Part shown: positions 1-8,162 of the stretch, piece by piece
How the letters are laid out: every line of letters starts with the position of its first letter
Position numbering within the stretch: position 1 is the first letter of the stretch
Origin: Dietzia cinnamea NBRC 102147
GTDB taxonomy: Bacteria; Actinomycetota; Actinomycetes; Mycobacteriales; Mycobacteriaceae
Length of the DNA: 64,000 nt
Direction of reading: 5' to 3'
NCBI RefSeq assembly: GCF_001571065.1
Contig: NZ_BCSW01000004.1
Location: 1-64,000, forward strand
Position numbers and translations under genes: made by a program
The notes under the pieces: generated by a model
Seen by the model: only the letters and a program-made list of their open reading frames with translations
Databases searched by the model: none
Told to the model about the DNA's origin: nothing

Positions 1-29
1 AGCCCCCACACCCGCCCCGCCTGACGCCC

Positions 30-69
30 AGCCCCGCCTGAAACCCTGCGGCGGCGCGCCGCCGGGGCT
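30..69 (-). terminator. Probable terminator after moaE
   Basis: Just beyond the moaE stop codon lies a nested inverted repeat. An outer AGCCCC/GGGGCT pair (30-35 and 64-69) encloses a 14-base perfect palindrome, GGCGGCGCGCCGCC (50-63). There is no T run, as is usual for stem-loop terminators in high-GC actinobacteria. The role is inferred from position and pairing only. Confidence 0.45.
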
Positions 70-71
70 AC

Positions 72-596
72 TCAGCAGTCGCCGACGCCCACCCACTCCG
101 ACAAGCCGTCGGAGAAGCGCTGGCGTTTCCAGATCGGCACCTCGTGCTTGAGGCGCTCGATGAGGTCCGAACACGCCGTGAACGCCTCCGCCCGATGCGG
201 CGCCACCGCCACCGCGACCACCGCGACCTCACCCACCGTCAACACGCCCACCCGGTGCACCGCGCCCACGCGCGTCACGCGCTGCGGATCGACGGGCCGA
301 CCGTCGGCGTCGGCGGGGCCGCTGTGCTCGCGGGCCACCTCCGCGCAGAGCCGGGCCAGCACATCCTGCGCGACAGGGTGAGCGGAGTACTCGATGTGCT
401 CGACATCGGCGCGACCGGCGTCGTGATCCCGCACGATCCCGGAGAACGTCACCATCGCGCCATCCGCCGAGCTCCACACGGCCTGCTCGACCTCGCGGGG
501 CTCGATCCGCTCGTCGGTGATCCGGGCCAGCGGCGCGGGGTGCGGCTCGGAGTTCGGCCCGGAGGGCTGTCCCGAGGCCGGGGTCGGGGCCGACAT
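72..596 (-). CDS. moaE: Molybdopterin synthase catalytic subunit MoaE
   Basis: The protein is 174 aa. MoaE is the large subunit of molybdopterin synthase: it binds the thiocarboxylated MoaD tail and transfers two sulfurs to cyclic pyranopterin monophosphate to make molybdopterin. The family signature is clear: a TFSGIVRDHDAG stretch near residues 50-60 and a C-terminal KHEVPIWKRQ with the catalytic lysine region (K157). The first 25 residues are a Pro/Ser-rich extension. The ATG shares one base with the upstream moaCB stop (TGATG), so translation is probably coupled. Its partner moaD is about 15 kb away (15488-15769), so the two subunits are not co-transcribed. Confidence 0.95.
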   Translation of the reverse strand: MSAPTPASGQPSGPNSEPHPAPLARITDERIEPREVEQAVWSSADGAMVTFSGIVRDHDAGRADVEHIEYSAHPVAQDVLARLCAEVAREHSGPADADGRPVDPQRVTRVGAVHRVGVLTVGEVAVVAVAVAPHRAEAFTACSDLIERLKHEVPIWKRQRFSDGLSEWVGVGDC

Positions 597-1645
597 CAGT
601 GACCACCACCGTGGGCGTGAACGTCCAGCAGGTGCTCGAGCAACTCGTCCAGCACCGCCAGCCCGTCGCTGACCCCGCCCGACGACCCGGGCAGGTTCGC
701 CACCAACGTGCGCCCGGCGAACCCGGCGAGACCACGACTCATCGCGGCGGTGGGCGTCGCCGCCAGCCCGCGGGCCCGCATCGCCTCCGCGACCCCCGGC
801 AGCTCGAGTGTCAGGTGCGGCGCCGTCGCCTCGGGCGTGCGGTCGTCGGGCGCGACCCCCGTGCCGCCGGTGGTGAGCAGGACCGCCGGCGAGCGGCGCA
901 CGTGCTCGGTGACCGCGGTGGCCACATCCGCATCGGCCACGACGTGCACCTCCACCGGCGAGAAGCCGCGCTCACGCAGCCAGGCCTCGATGGCGGGCCC
1001 GGTGGTATCGGTGCGGTCGCCGCGGGCGGCGGCCGTGGAGGAGACGACGACGACGCCGGTCCGGCCGACCTCGAGAGCAGCGGGCCCGGAGTTCGAGCGG
1101 CCGCCCTCGTCGTCGTCGTCGATCCCACCACTCGGTTCGGTGCCGTGGTCTTCCCGCCTCCAGTCACCGCGTTTGCCGCCCGACTTGGCGGCGAGGCGGA
1201 CACCGTCCATGGTGGCGAGCGGGTCGACCGCCTTGACCATGTCGTGCAGCGTGAGCCCCGCGATCGACACGGCGGTGAGCGCCTCCATCTCCACGCCCGT
1301 CCGACCGGTCGTCTTGGCGGTGGCGCGGACGAGGATCTCGCCGGACTCGTCGTCGAGGTCGAAGTGCACCTTCACCGAGTCCAGCGGGATCTGGTGGCAC
1401 AGCGGGATGAGCTCCGACGTCTTCTTGGCGGCCCCGATGCCGGCCAGGCGCGCGGTGGCCAGGACATCCGCCTTGCCGAGCGCGTCGCCCGCGACCATCG
1501 TCACCACGTCCGGGCGCGTGCGGAAGACCCCCTCGGCGGTGGCGGTGCGCGTCGTCACGGCCTTGTCGCCGACGTCGACCATCCGCACGCGGCCCTCCGA
1601 GTCGAGGTGAGTGAGGCCGGAGAGGGAGCGATGCGAGTCTGCCAT
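596..1645 (-). CDS. moaCB: MoaC-MoaB fusion, molybdenum cofactor biosynthesis
   Basis: The protein is 349 aa with two enzymes in one chain. Residues 1-160 are MoaC (cyclic pyranopterin monophosphate synthase): PLCHQIPL at 81-88 and GVEMEALTA at 117-125 are its signatures. Residues 160-192 are a low-complexity linker containing four aspartates. From about 193 onwards is a MoaB/MogA-type molybdopterin adenylyltransferase with TTGGTGVAPDDRTPEAT and LPGSSGG. MoaC makes the precursor; MoaB activates finished molybdopterin by adenylylation. I chose the ATG at 1645 because the MoaC homology begins there and a TAGCGT box sits 7 bases upstream. The open frame continues further upstream, but only antisense to the neighbouring oxidase. 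MoaC/MoaB fusions are known in Actinobacteria. Confidence 0.93.
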   Translation of the reverse strand: MADSHRSLSGLTHLDSEGRVRMVDVGDKAVTTRTATAEGVFRTRPDVVTMVAGDALGKADVLATARLAGIGAAKKTSELIPLCHQIPLDSVKVHFDLDDESGEILVRATAKTTGRTGVEMEALTAVSIAGLTLHDMVKAVDPLATMDGVRLAAKSGGKRGDWRREDHGTEPSGGIDDDDEGGRSNSGPAALEVGRTGVVVVSSTAAARGDRTDTTGPAIEAWLRERGFSPVEVHVVADADVATAVTEHVRRSPAVLLTTGGTGVAPDDRTPEATAPHLTLELPGVAEAMRARGLAATPTAAMSRGLAGFAGRTLVANLPGSSGGVSDGLAVLDELLEHLLDVHAHGGGH

Positions 1646-1658
1646 GACCTCCACGCTA
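1646..1658 (-). promoter_or_regulatory. Leaderless promoter of moaCB
   Basis: A TAGCGT -10 box (minus strand, 1658-1653) is followed by exactly 7 bases and then the ATG of moaCB. Transcription would therefore start at or next to the start codon. The same box-to-start geometry recurs at eight other genes in the window. Confidence 0.55.
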
Positions 1659-1753
1659 GTCCGCGGCGCCGGGTGCGGCCGATCGGATCGGGGGAGCACC
1701 TCCGGCGGGCATGCTGGAGGTATCGCAGTGTGTCCGGTGGAGGAGGCGGGGAG

Positions 1754-2977
1754 ATGGAGACGGCGATCGTCATCGGAGCGGGGATGGTGGGGCTGTCGAC
1801 GGCCTGGCATCTGCAGGAACACGGTGTCGAGGTCACGGTGGTCGATCGAGAGGGGGTGGCCGCGGGTTCCTCGTGGGGGAACGCCGGCTACCTCTCCCCG
1901 GCCCTGACCCTGCCGCTGGCGGATCCGAGTGTGTGGACGTACGGGCTGAAGGCGTTGCTCGACCCGGATGCCGCGCTGCACGTGCCACTCCGGGTCGACC
2001 CCGGACTGTGGGGGTTCCTGGCGCGTTTCCTCGCACACGGGACGATGCGGGCCTGGCATCGGACCATGGCCGGCCTGGCCCCGATCAACGCCCTCGCTCT
2101 GGAGGCGTTCGACCAGCTGACGGACGGTGGGGTCGCGGCCCGGACGTGAGAGGGCCCCTTCGTGGTCGGGTTCACCGACCACGCGTCGGCCACGTCATTC
2201 CTCGACGAACTCGAGTGGGTTCGCGGCCACGGGATGGAGGTGGAGGTGGAGCGGCTCGACGCCGCCCGAGCGCTCGCGCCGATCCTCTCGGAGGAGGTCA
2301 CGGCGGCCTACCGGATGAACGGCCAGCGCTTCATCGAACCGGGACCCTTCGTGAACGCGCTCGGCGACGCGGTCCGCGCGCGCGGCGCCCGGCTGCTCAC
2401 CGGGGACGCCGTCACCGAGGTGAGGCCCGGACGCGCCCCCGGGGTCGTCCTCGCGACGGGGGAGCAGCTCAGCGCTGACTCGGTCGTCATCGCCACCGGC
2501 GCCTGGATGCCACAGCTCGCCCGCCCGCTCGGGGTGAGGACGCGAGTCCAGGCGGGCCGGGGTTACTCGTTCTCGGTGGGCGTCGAGGAGCCGATACCGC
2601 ACCCCGTCTACCTGCCGGCGCAGCGCATCGCGTGCACCCCGTATCAGGGGCGGCTCCGGATCGCCGGAACGATGGAGTTCCTCGGACCCGACGAGCCGCC
2701 CCGGGACAGGCGAATCCGGGCGATGCTCACTCAGGTCGACGGGGTGTTCCGGGGCGTGGACCTCGACGACAGGCGGGACGAGTGGGTCGGCTCCCGGCCC
2801 GTGACGCCTGACGGACTGCCGCTGGTGGGCGCCACCGCGGGTCGCGGGGTGTACGTCGCCGGCGGCCACGGGATGTGGGGGATCGTGCTCGGTCCCGCCA
2901 CCGGGAGACTGCTCGCGAAGCAGATCGTCACCGGGCAGGTCGACCCGGTGCTCGGGCCGTTCGACCCGCTGCGATGA
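1754..2977 (+). pseudogene. FAD-dependent D-amino-acid dehydrogenase-like, internal stop
   Basis: Both halves lie in the same frame and together would encode about 407 aa. The N-terminus has a Rossmann FAD motif (VIGAGMVGLSTAWHL, residues 4-18) and a GSSWGNAGYLSP stretch typical of the DadA/DAO family of amine and D-amino-acid dehydrogenases. The C-terminus has GSRPVTPDGLPLVG and GHGMWGIVLGP, the substrate/FAD-binding end. An in-frame TGA at 2147-2149 interrupts it (AART-stop-EGPFVVGF), and the protein homology continues without shift. A single C-to-T change from CGA would explain it. The start ATG has an AGGAGG-type ribosome site at 1741. It is divergent from moaCB. It may be a recent pseudogene, a sequencing error, or leaky readthrough. 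Confidence 0.8.
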
Positions 2978-2979
2978 GC

Positions 2980-3011
2980 GCCCGGCCCGGTCACCGCGGA
3001 CCGGGGCCCGG
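2980..3011 (+). terminator. GC-rich stem-loop after the FAD oxidase
   Basis: Immediately after the stop codon, CCCGGCCCGGT (2981-2991) can pair with ACCGGGGCCCGG (3000-3011), with one bulged base and an 8-base loop. It probably ends the oxidase transcript before the reductase promoter. No T run follows. Confidence 0.4.
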
Positions 3012-3047
3012 CGGCGCGGTGGTACGGGTGGGGGTTTAATCGCGGGA

Positions 3048-4136
3048 ATGGCGTTGCTCTTCGAACCGATCCGCATCCGAGACCTCGAGATCCGTAACCG
3101 GGCGTGGCTGTCACCGATGTGCCAGTACTCGTGCGAGGACCGCGACGGCGTGCCGACGCCGTGGCACCTGGTCCACCTCGGCGCGCGGGCGCAGGGCGGG
3201 TTCGGCCTGATCCTCGCCGAGGCCTCAGCCGTCGTGCCGGAGGGGCGCATCAGCCCCGAGGACGCCGGACTGTGGAACGACCGGCAGCGGGACGCGTGGG
3301 CGCCCATCGTGGAGTTCGTCCACTCCCAGGGCGCGGCGATGGGAATCCAACTGGCGCACGCCGGGCGCAAGGCGTCGACCTACAAGGCGTTCCCCGGGCA
3401 ACCCTCCGGGTCGATGCCTGTGTCCGAGGGTGGCTGGCCCACCGTGGCGCCGTCGGCGATCCCGTTCGGCGACATGGCCACCCCCGAGGCGCTGGACGTC
3501 GCCGGGATCCGTGAGGTGGTCACCGCGTTCGCCGAGGCCGCCCGGCGCGCCGACGAGGCCGGGTTCGACGTGGTGGAGATCCACGCCGCCCACGGGTACC
3601 TCCTCCACGAGTTCCTCTCGCCGCTGTCCAACGAGCGGACCGACGCCTACGGCGGCTCACGGGACAACCGGGCCCGATTGCTTCTCGAGGTCTGTGACGC
3701 AGTCCGGCAGGTGTGGCCGGGCGGCAAGCCCCTGTTCGTCCGCATCTCGGCGACGGACTGGGTCGAGGGCGGCTGGACTCCGGGGGACTCGCGCTGGCTG
3801 GCGGGCCGACTGGCCGACCACGGCGTGGACCTGGTCGATGTCTCCTCCGCCGCCAACACCCCCGACCGGCCGCCCGTGCCGCTCCAGCAGGGCTACCAGG
3901 TGCCGCTGACCGAGGAGGTCCGCGCGTCGGGTGCGGTGCTGGCCGGGGCGGTGGGGCTGATCAGCGACCCGGAGTACGCCGAGAGCCTGCTGGTCGACGG
4001 CCGCGCCGACGTGGTGTTCCTGGGCCGCGTCGCCCTGCGCGAGCCGGCCTGGCCGCAGCGGGCCGCCGCCGAGCTGGGCCTGGACTGGCGCGACGCCCCG
4101 TACCCGCCGCAGTACACGCGGGGGAAGTGGGACTGA
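3048..4136 (+). CDS. Old-yellow-enzyme family NADPH:flavin oxidoreductase (YqjM class)
   Basis: The protein is 362 aa, full length for the thermophilic-like/YqjM branch of old yellow enzymes. These FMN TIM-barrel enzymes reduce activated C=C bonds of enals, enones and nitro-compounds with NAD(P)H. Visible hallmarks are SPMCQYS with C25 and Y27 (the flavin-tuning Cys and Tyr of YqjM), LAHAGRKAS near 100-108, EIHAAHGYLLHEFLSPLSN with the substrate-binding His pair, RTDAYGG, and a C-terminal VFLGRVALREP phosphate-binding segment. The physiological substrate cannot be read from sequence. It runs towards the desaturase gene, and the two stop codons are one base apart. Confidence 0.9.
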   Translation: MALLFEPIRIRDLEIRNRAWLSPMCQYSCEDRDGVPTPWHLVHLGARAQGGFGLILAEASAVVPEGRISPEDAGLWNDRQRDAWAPIVEFVHSQGAAMGIQLAHAGRKASTYKAFPGQPSGSMPVSEGGWPTVAPSAIPFGDMATPEALDVAGIREVVTAFAEAARRADEAGFDVVEIHAAHGYLLHEFLSPLSNERTDAYGGSRDNRARLLLEVCDAVRQVWPGGKPLFVRISATDWVEGGWTPGDSRWLAGRLADHGVDLVDVSSAANTPDRPPVPLQQGYQVPLTEEVRASGAVLAGAVGLISDPEYAESLLVDGRADVVFLGRVALREPAWPQRAAAELGLDWRDAPYPPQYTRGKWD

Positions 4137-4137
4137 G

Positions 4138-6387
4138 CTACAGATCCAGCTCGATGTCCGAGGAGGCCAGCGAGTTGCAGACCGTGATCCGCTCCTGCTG
4201 CACACCGGGCTGCTCGGCGCTGGTGGTGCCGACGAGCTTAGTGGTGACGCACGCCTTGCACAGGCCCCGCTCGCAGCCGGTGGGCACCGGGATCCCGGCG
4301 CGCCCGGCCGCCTCCAGCAGTGTGGTGCCGCCGTCGATCTCCACAGACGTCCCGGTGCGGGCGAAACTGACGGTGTAACGGCTGCCGTCGTCGGCGGGCC
4401 GATCCAGCTCGGGCGCGGTGAACGACTCGGCGTGGAAGCGCTCGGCGGGCTGTCCCAGCCCCCGCAGCCACCCGCGGGCCAGGTCGATCACCGCCGCCGG
4501 GGCGCAGACGTAGGTCTCGCGCTCGGCCAGATCCGGCACCAGCTCGGTCAGCAGCTCCGGGCCGAGGCGTCCGGTGCGAAGGTCGTCGCGGGTGGCCGGG
4601 GCGTCGGTGAACAGGTGCAGCGTGATCCCGGCGTCGCGGGCCAGCTCACGAAGCTCCGGCTCGAAGATGATCGAGCGTTCGTCGCGGTTGAAGTACAGGA
4701 CCGTCGCGTCGACGTGGGGGCCGGCGTCGCGGGCGAGGCGGCGCAGCAGCGCGATGATCGGGGTGATGCCCACGCCGCCCGCGATGTGCAGGGTGGGGGC
4801 CGGGTGAGTGGTTTCAGGCTCTGCCGGCAGCGCGAAGTCACCGGTCGACTGCGGCACACCTACCAGGGTCACGTAGGCCCCCGGCTTCAGGGTGTCGTTC
4901 AGCCGGTTGGAGACGCGGCCGTCAGCCACGCGCTTGACGCAGAACTCCAGGTCGGACGGCCCGGCCTGCCCGACCGAGTCGTGGACCAGGCTGTACTGGC
5001 GGACCAGCTCGTCGTCGTCGACCATCTGGCGCACCGACACGTACGCGCCGGCGTCCCACCGCACGTCCTCCCACCCGCGCGGGCGGGCCAGGCGCACTGA
5101 CAGGGCTTGCCCGTCCGCGACAGGCGTGACCGCCACGACCCGCGCCGGCACGTTGTGGAACTGCGGCTTGTCGAGGTAGGGCGACTCGGGCAGTTGCCGG
5201 TAGCGCAGCCCGGCCGCGACGCGGCGAACGAGCGAAGCCGGGTCGCGCAGCAGGTCGCGGGGCCGAGAGAACTCGCGCTCGCCGAACGGCACCGACAGTC
5301 CGGTGAGCGTCTTGGCGATGAGCGGCACGGTCTCCAGAAGCGGCGTCTCGTGGTACGGCAGCCCGTGGCGCGCGGCGATCTCGCGGACCTCCGGCGCGAT
5401 CTTGCGCTGCATCGACGGCGGCAGATCGGGGAACAGGTGGTGCTCGACGTGCGTGTCCAGCCCGCCGTAGAAGATGCGCAGATCGGGCCGGTTCTCGAAC
5501 GGCACCTCCTCCTCGAGCAGCCGCGCGAGGGCGTCGTCCATCTGCGCGCTGGGCAGGAAGTTGCGGGTCGCGCGGATCTGACGCTCGTAGTACTGGTCGG
5601 CGGTCTCGTCGGGGCCGGGGTCGGTGAACAGCTCGAGCTCGCCGGCGTGGTGCTCGATGAACACCAGGAACAGCACCGACATGTAGCCGGTCACCCCGCC
5701 GAGGTAGTTCGCGGCGAGGGTCTGCAGCGGCTTCCATCCCGAACGGAACGGCTCGTCGACGAACCGACGCCGGGCGTCGCGGCCGGCGATCCGGGCGGGG
5801 GACCGCAGCATGTATGAGCTGAAGAGCCAGTGTCCCTCGACCTTGCGCGCGATGTTCGCCAGGAAGAACGGCGCCGCGATCGGGGCCATCGCGGCCAGGG
5901 TCGAGATCATCGCGACCTGGCCGAGGTGGTGGCCGTACCAGTCCTGGCCGGCGCTGCCGCGGAACAGGCTGTACCCCAGGTCGTGGTCCTTGCCGACGAT
6001 GTTGGTGTTGGGGTGGTGGCCCACGTGGTGCATGGTCTTCCACTGGTCGGTGTCGACGTTGAAGTCCCAGTGGTAGCGGTCGGAGTGGTACTCGCCGCAG
6101 TCCGGCAGGTGGTCGTAGCTGCCGTGGATGATGTTGTGGCCGAGTTCGGAGAACTGCATGAGGCGGTACGCCATCTCCAGTGCGGTGGCGCGGCGGATAG
6201 CGCGGGGGCCACCCTCGCGCAGCAGTTCGCGGCGGCGGGCGTCGATCGCTTCACCGTAGGCGGTGACGTTGCGGATGTGCGCCAGGTCCTCGGCGCCGAC
6301 CGCGGTCTTGGCGCGGATGTAGAGGGCGCCGAGCTCGGCCGCGAGCCCGGTGTCGGTGGCGGTGTCAGGGGAGCCGGCGAGGGTCAT
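4138..6387 (-). CDS. Fatty acid desaturase / flavin reductase / ferredoxin fusion
   Basis: The protein is 749 aa with three modules in order. Residues 1-370 are a membrane fatty acid desaturase with the three His boxes HNIIH (84-88), HHVGHH (120-125) and HVEHH (about 310), plus hydrophobic segments between. Residues 380-640 are an FAD/NAD(P)H ferredoxin-reductase module (RQYSLVHD flavin motif, GGVGITPIIALLR nucleotide motif). Residues 660-749 are a plant-type [2Fe-2S] ferredoxin with C705, C710, C713 and C737. It looks like the mycobacterial DesA3 desaturase and its reductase Rv3230c joined in one chain, so electrons can pass from NAD(P)H to the di-iron site within one polypeptide. The start ATG lies 7 bases after a TACGGT box. 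A divergent AraC regulator probably controls it. Confidence 0.9.
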   Translation of the reverse strand: MTLAGSPDTATDTGLAAELGALYIRAKTAVGAEDLAHIRNVTAYGEAIDARRRELLREGGPRAIRRATALEMAYRLMQFSELGHNIIHGSYDHLPDCGEYHSDRYHWDFNVDTDQWKTMHHVGHHPNTNIVGKDHDLGYSLFRGSAGQDWYGHHLGQVAMISTLAAMAPIAAPFFLANIARKVEGHWLFSSYMLRSPARIAGRDARRRFVDEPFRSGWKPLQTLAANYLGGVTGYMSVLFLVFIEHHAGELELFTDPGPDETADQYYERQIRATRNFLPSAQMDDALARLLEEEVPFENRPDLRIFYGGLDTHVEHHLFPDLPPSMQRKIAPEVREIAARHGLPYHETPLLETVPLIAKTLTGLSVPFGEREFSRPRDLLRDPASLVRRVAAGLRYRQLPESPYLDKPQFHNVPARVVAVTPVADGQALSVRLARPRGWEDVRWDAGAYVSVRQMVDDDELVRQYSLVHDSVGQAGPSDLEFCVKRVADGRVSNRLNDTLKPGAYVTLVGVPQSTGDFALPAEPETTHPAPTLHIAGGVGITPIIALLRRLARDAGPHVDATVLYFNRDERSIIFEPELRELARDAGITLHLFTDAPATRDDLRTGRLGPELLTELVPDLAERETYVCAPAAVIDLARGWLRGLGQPAERFHAESFTAPELDRPADDGSRYTVSFARTGTSVEIDGGTTLLEAAGRAGIPVPTGCERGLCKACVTTKLVGTTSAEQPGVQQERITVCNSLASSDIELDL

Positions 6388-6400
6388 GACTGTGACCGTA
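6388..6400 (-). promoter_or_regulatory. Leaderless promoter of the desaturase fusion
   Basis: A TACGGT -10 box (6400-6395 on the minus strand) lies 7 bases before the ATG at 6387. This supports that start over upstream GTG codons in the same frame. Confidence 0.5.
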
Positions 6401-6423
6401 GCCACGCATCCGCGCCGGCGGAA

Positions 6424-6486
6424 TGGCGCTTTCGGTCGGGAAGTTGGCACTTTCGGACAATCGGGTGGGTGGGTTGGTAGTTTCGG
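6424..6486 (+). promoter_or_regulatory. Three direct repeats, probable AraC-family operator
   Basis: The divergent region between the desaturase and the AraC gene carries three near-identical copies of TGGYRSTTTCGG: TGGCGCTTTCGG (6424-6435), TGGCACTTTCGG (6445-6456) and TGGTAGTTTCGG (6475-6486). Their starts are 21 and 30 bp apart, i.e. two and three helical turns. AraC-family proteins typically bind spaced direct repeats, so these are likely the regulator's own sites. No binding data are visible here. Confidence 0.6.
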
Positions 6487-6579
6487 GCGATGACTGTGAG
6501 GCCGTCGTTGTCGTCGTCGCGGTCGTCGCCGGGATCGCCCGTGTGGGCCGTGCCGCGCGGCACGGAGGGCGTGCGGATC

Positions 6580-7548
6580 ATGGTGGAAGGCGCCGTGGCG
6601 CAGGGGATGACGACGACGAGGTGCCTCGCCGGCACCGGAATTCACCCGCCCGATCTCGCGGATGAGAACGCGCAGATCTGGGCACATCAAGAGTTCGCGG
6701 TGATCCGCAATCTGTTGGCCGAGCTCGGGGACCTGCCCGGGCTGGGAGCCGGCATCGGGGCGTATTCGACCATCGGTCGGACCGGCGTGATCGGATTCAT
6801 GATGCTTGCCGGGCCCACCGTGCGCGCGGCGCTCGAGCGGGCGATCCCGTACCTCGCGCTGTCGCCGACGCACCTGCGGTTCGCGCTGGAGGAGGGCGAC
6901 GGGGTCGTGTACGCGGTCGCCGCCGACGACGCGATCCCGCCCGATGTGCGCGCCTTCGTGGTGGAACGGGACCTGGCCGGGCTGGCGGTGGCGTTTCGTG
7001 GCGCGCAGATCGACCTGCAGCTGGTCGGGATCGAGACCACGCTCGGGCCCGCGAGCGCCGCGCTGCTGGCGGAGGCGTGGCGGCTCGAGCCGGCGGCCGT
7101 GGTTTCCCGGTGCGCGACCAACCGGCTGGTCATCCCGCGCGCACGCCTGGACGAGCGGCTGCCGCAGGCGGATGAGAACACCGCGCGGCTGTTCGAGCAG
7201 CAGTGCCGGGAGGTGCTGGATGCCCGGCTGGCCCGCGTCGGTGTGGCCGGGCAGGTGCGTAGCCGGCTGCGGCACGAGCGGGGTGACTGGCCGTCCATGG
7301 CTGACCTGGCCGCTGACCTGCACGTCGACGAGCGCACGCTCCGGCGGAGGCTGGCCGCGGAGGGGACGTCGTTCCGGCGGCTGGTCGACGAGGTGCGGCA
7401 CGGCAGGGCGCTGGAACTGCTCGCCCAGGGCGCGGCGGTGTCCGAGGTGGCGCGCGAGCTCGGATACTCGGAGACCGCGACGTTCACCAGGTCGTTCACC
7501 CGCTGGGAGGGCGTGTCGCCGAGCCGGCTCCGGGAGCGGGGCCTGTGA
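6580..7548 (+). CDS. AraC-family transcriptional regulator (arabinose-binding-like N-domain)
   Basis: The protein is 322 aa from the preferred start. The N-terminal two thirds resemble the arabinose-binding-like ligand domain of VirS/OruR-type regulators. The C-terminal 85 residues hold two helix-turn-helix motifs (MADLAADLHVDERTLRRRL and VSEVARELGYSETATFTRSF) ending in the typical WEGVSPSRLR. I chose ATG 6580 because GGAGGG lies 10 bases upstream; an in-frame ATG at 6490 exists, but its extra 30 residues look non-coding and it has no ribosome site. It is divergent from the desaturase, which it probably regulates in response to a lipid-related ligand (inference). Its stop overlaps the following GTG start. 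Confidence 0.88.
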   Translation: MVEGAVAQGMTTTRCLAGTGIHPPDLADENAQIWAHQEFAVIRNLLAELGDLPGLGAGIGAYSTIGRTGVIGFMMLAGPTVRAALERAIPYLALSPTHLRFALEEGDGVVYAVAADDAIPPDVRAFVVERDLAGLAVAFRGAQIDLQLVGIETTLGPASAALLAEAWRLEPAAVVSRCATNRLVIPRARLDERLPQADENTARLFEQQCREVLDARLARVGVAGQVRSRLRHERGDWPSMADLAADLHVDERTLRRRLAAEGTSFRRLVDEVRHGRALELLAQGAAVSEVARELGYSETATFTRSFTRWEGVSPSRLRERGL

Positions 7549-8150
7549 CGAGGGAGGTGCGCGAGGCCTACGCGCGGCGGGCGGGGGAGTACATCGAACA
7601 CATCGGGGCTATCTCGACCGTCCACCCGGCCGACCGCGAGTTGGTGACCCGCTGGGCGTGTCAGGTGGGCGGCCCGGTCCTCGACGCCGGGTGCGGGCCC
7701 GGGCACTGGACAGCGCACCTGGCTGAAGCGGGAGTGGACGTCCGCGGCGTCGACGGCGTCAGCGAGTTCGTGGATCATGCCCGCGCCGCCCACCTCGGGT
7801 GTTGTTTTGAGCAGGCCGACCTGGAGGCGCTGCCGCTCGGGGATGCGAGCATGTCCGGAGTCCTCGCCTGGTACTCACTCATCCACCACGAACCGGAGGG
7901 GATCGGTGTACCGCTCGCGGAGTTCGCCCGGGTCCTGCGGCCCGGCGGGCACCTGCTGGTGGGGTTCTTCTACGGCGAGCTGGTCGAGCGCTTCGACCAC
8001 GCGGTGGCCCCTGCATACCGCTGGTCGATCGGAGCGCTGGCCGAGCGGCTGCGGGTGGCACACTTCGAGGTGATCGAGACGTACACCAGGACAGGGCCCG
8101 GGCACCGGCCACACGGCGCGATCGTCGCCCGCCTGTCGACCGAGCACTGA
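7545..8150 (+). CDS. Class I SAM-dependent methyltransferase
   Basis: The protein is 201 aa. The SAM-binding motif VLDAGCGPGHWTAHLA (about residues 45-60) is followed by an acidic motif (GVDGVSEF), a QADLEALPLGD motif and the FARVLRPGGHLLVGFFYGEL motif of the UbiE/Methyltransf_11 family. The substrate is unknown. The GTG start overlaps the AraC stop (GTGA), so the two genes are translationally coupled. TenA follows 12 bases later with its own ribosome site. Confidence 0.82.
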   Translation: MTREVREAYARRAGEYIEHIGAISTVHPADRELVTRWACQVGGPVLDAGCGPGHWTAHLAEAGVDVRGVDGVSEFVDHARAAHLGCCFEQADLEALPLGDASMSGVLAWYSLIHHEPEGIGVPLAEFARVLRPGGHLLVGFFYGELVERFDHAVAPAYRWSIGALAERLRVAHFEVIETYTRTGPGHRPHGAIVARLSTEH

Positions 8151-8162
8151 AGGAGACCCGAG

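Noticed and set aside
2147-2149. TGA as a selenocysteine codon in the FAD dehydrogenase
   Set aside because: The position is not a redox-active Cys site in this family, no SECIS-like hairpin is evident just downstream, and no sel gene is in the window.
596-2182. A 528-aa moaCB reading frame starting at 2182
   Set aside because: The extra 179 residues are antisense to the FAD dehydrogenase and show no homology. MoaC homology and a -10 box fix the start at 1645.
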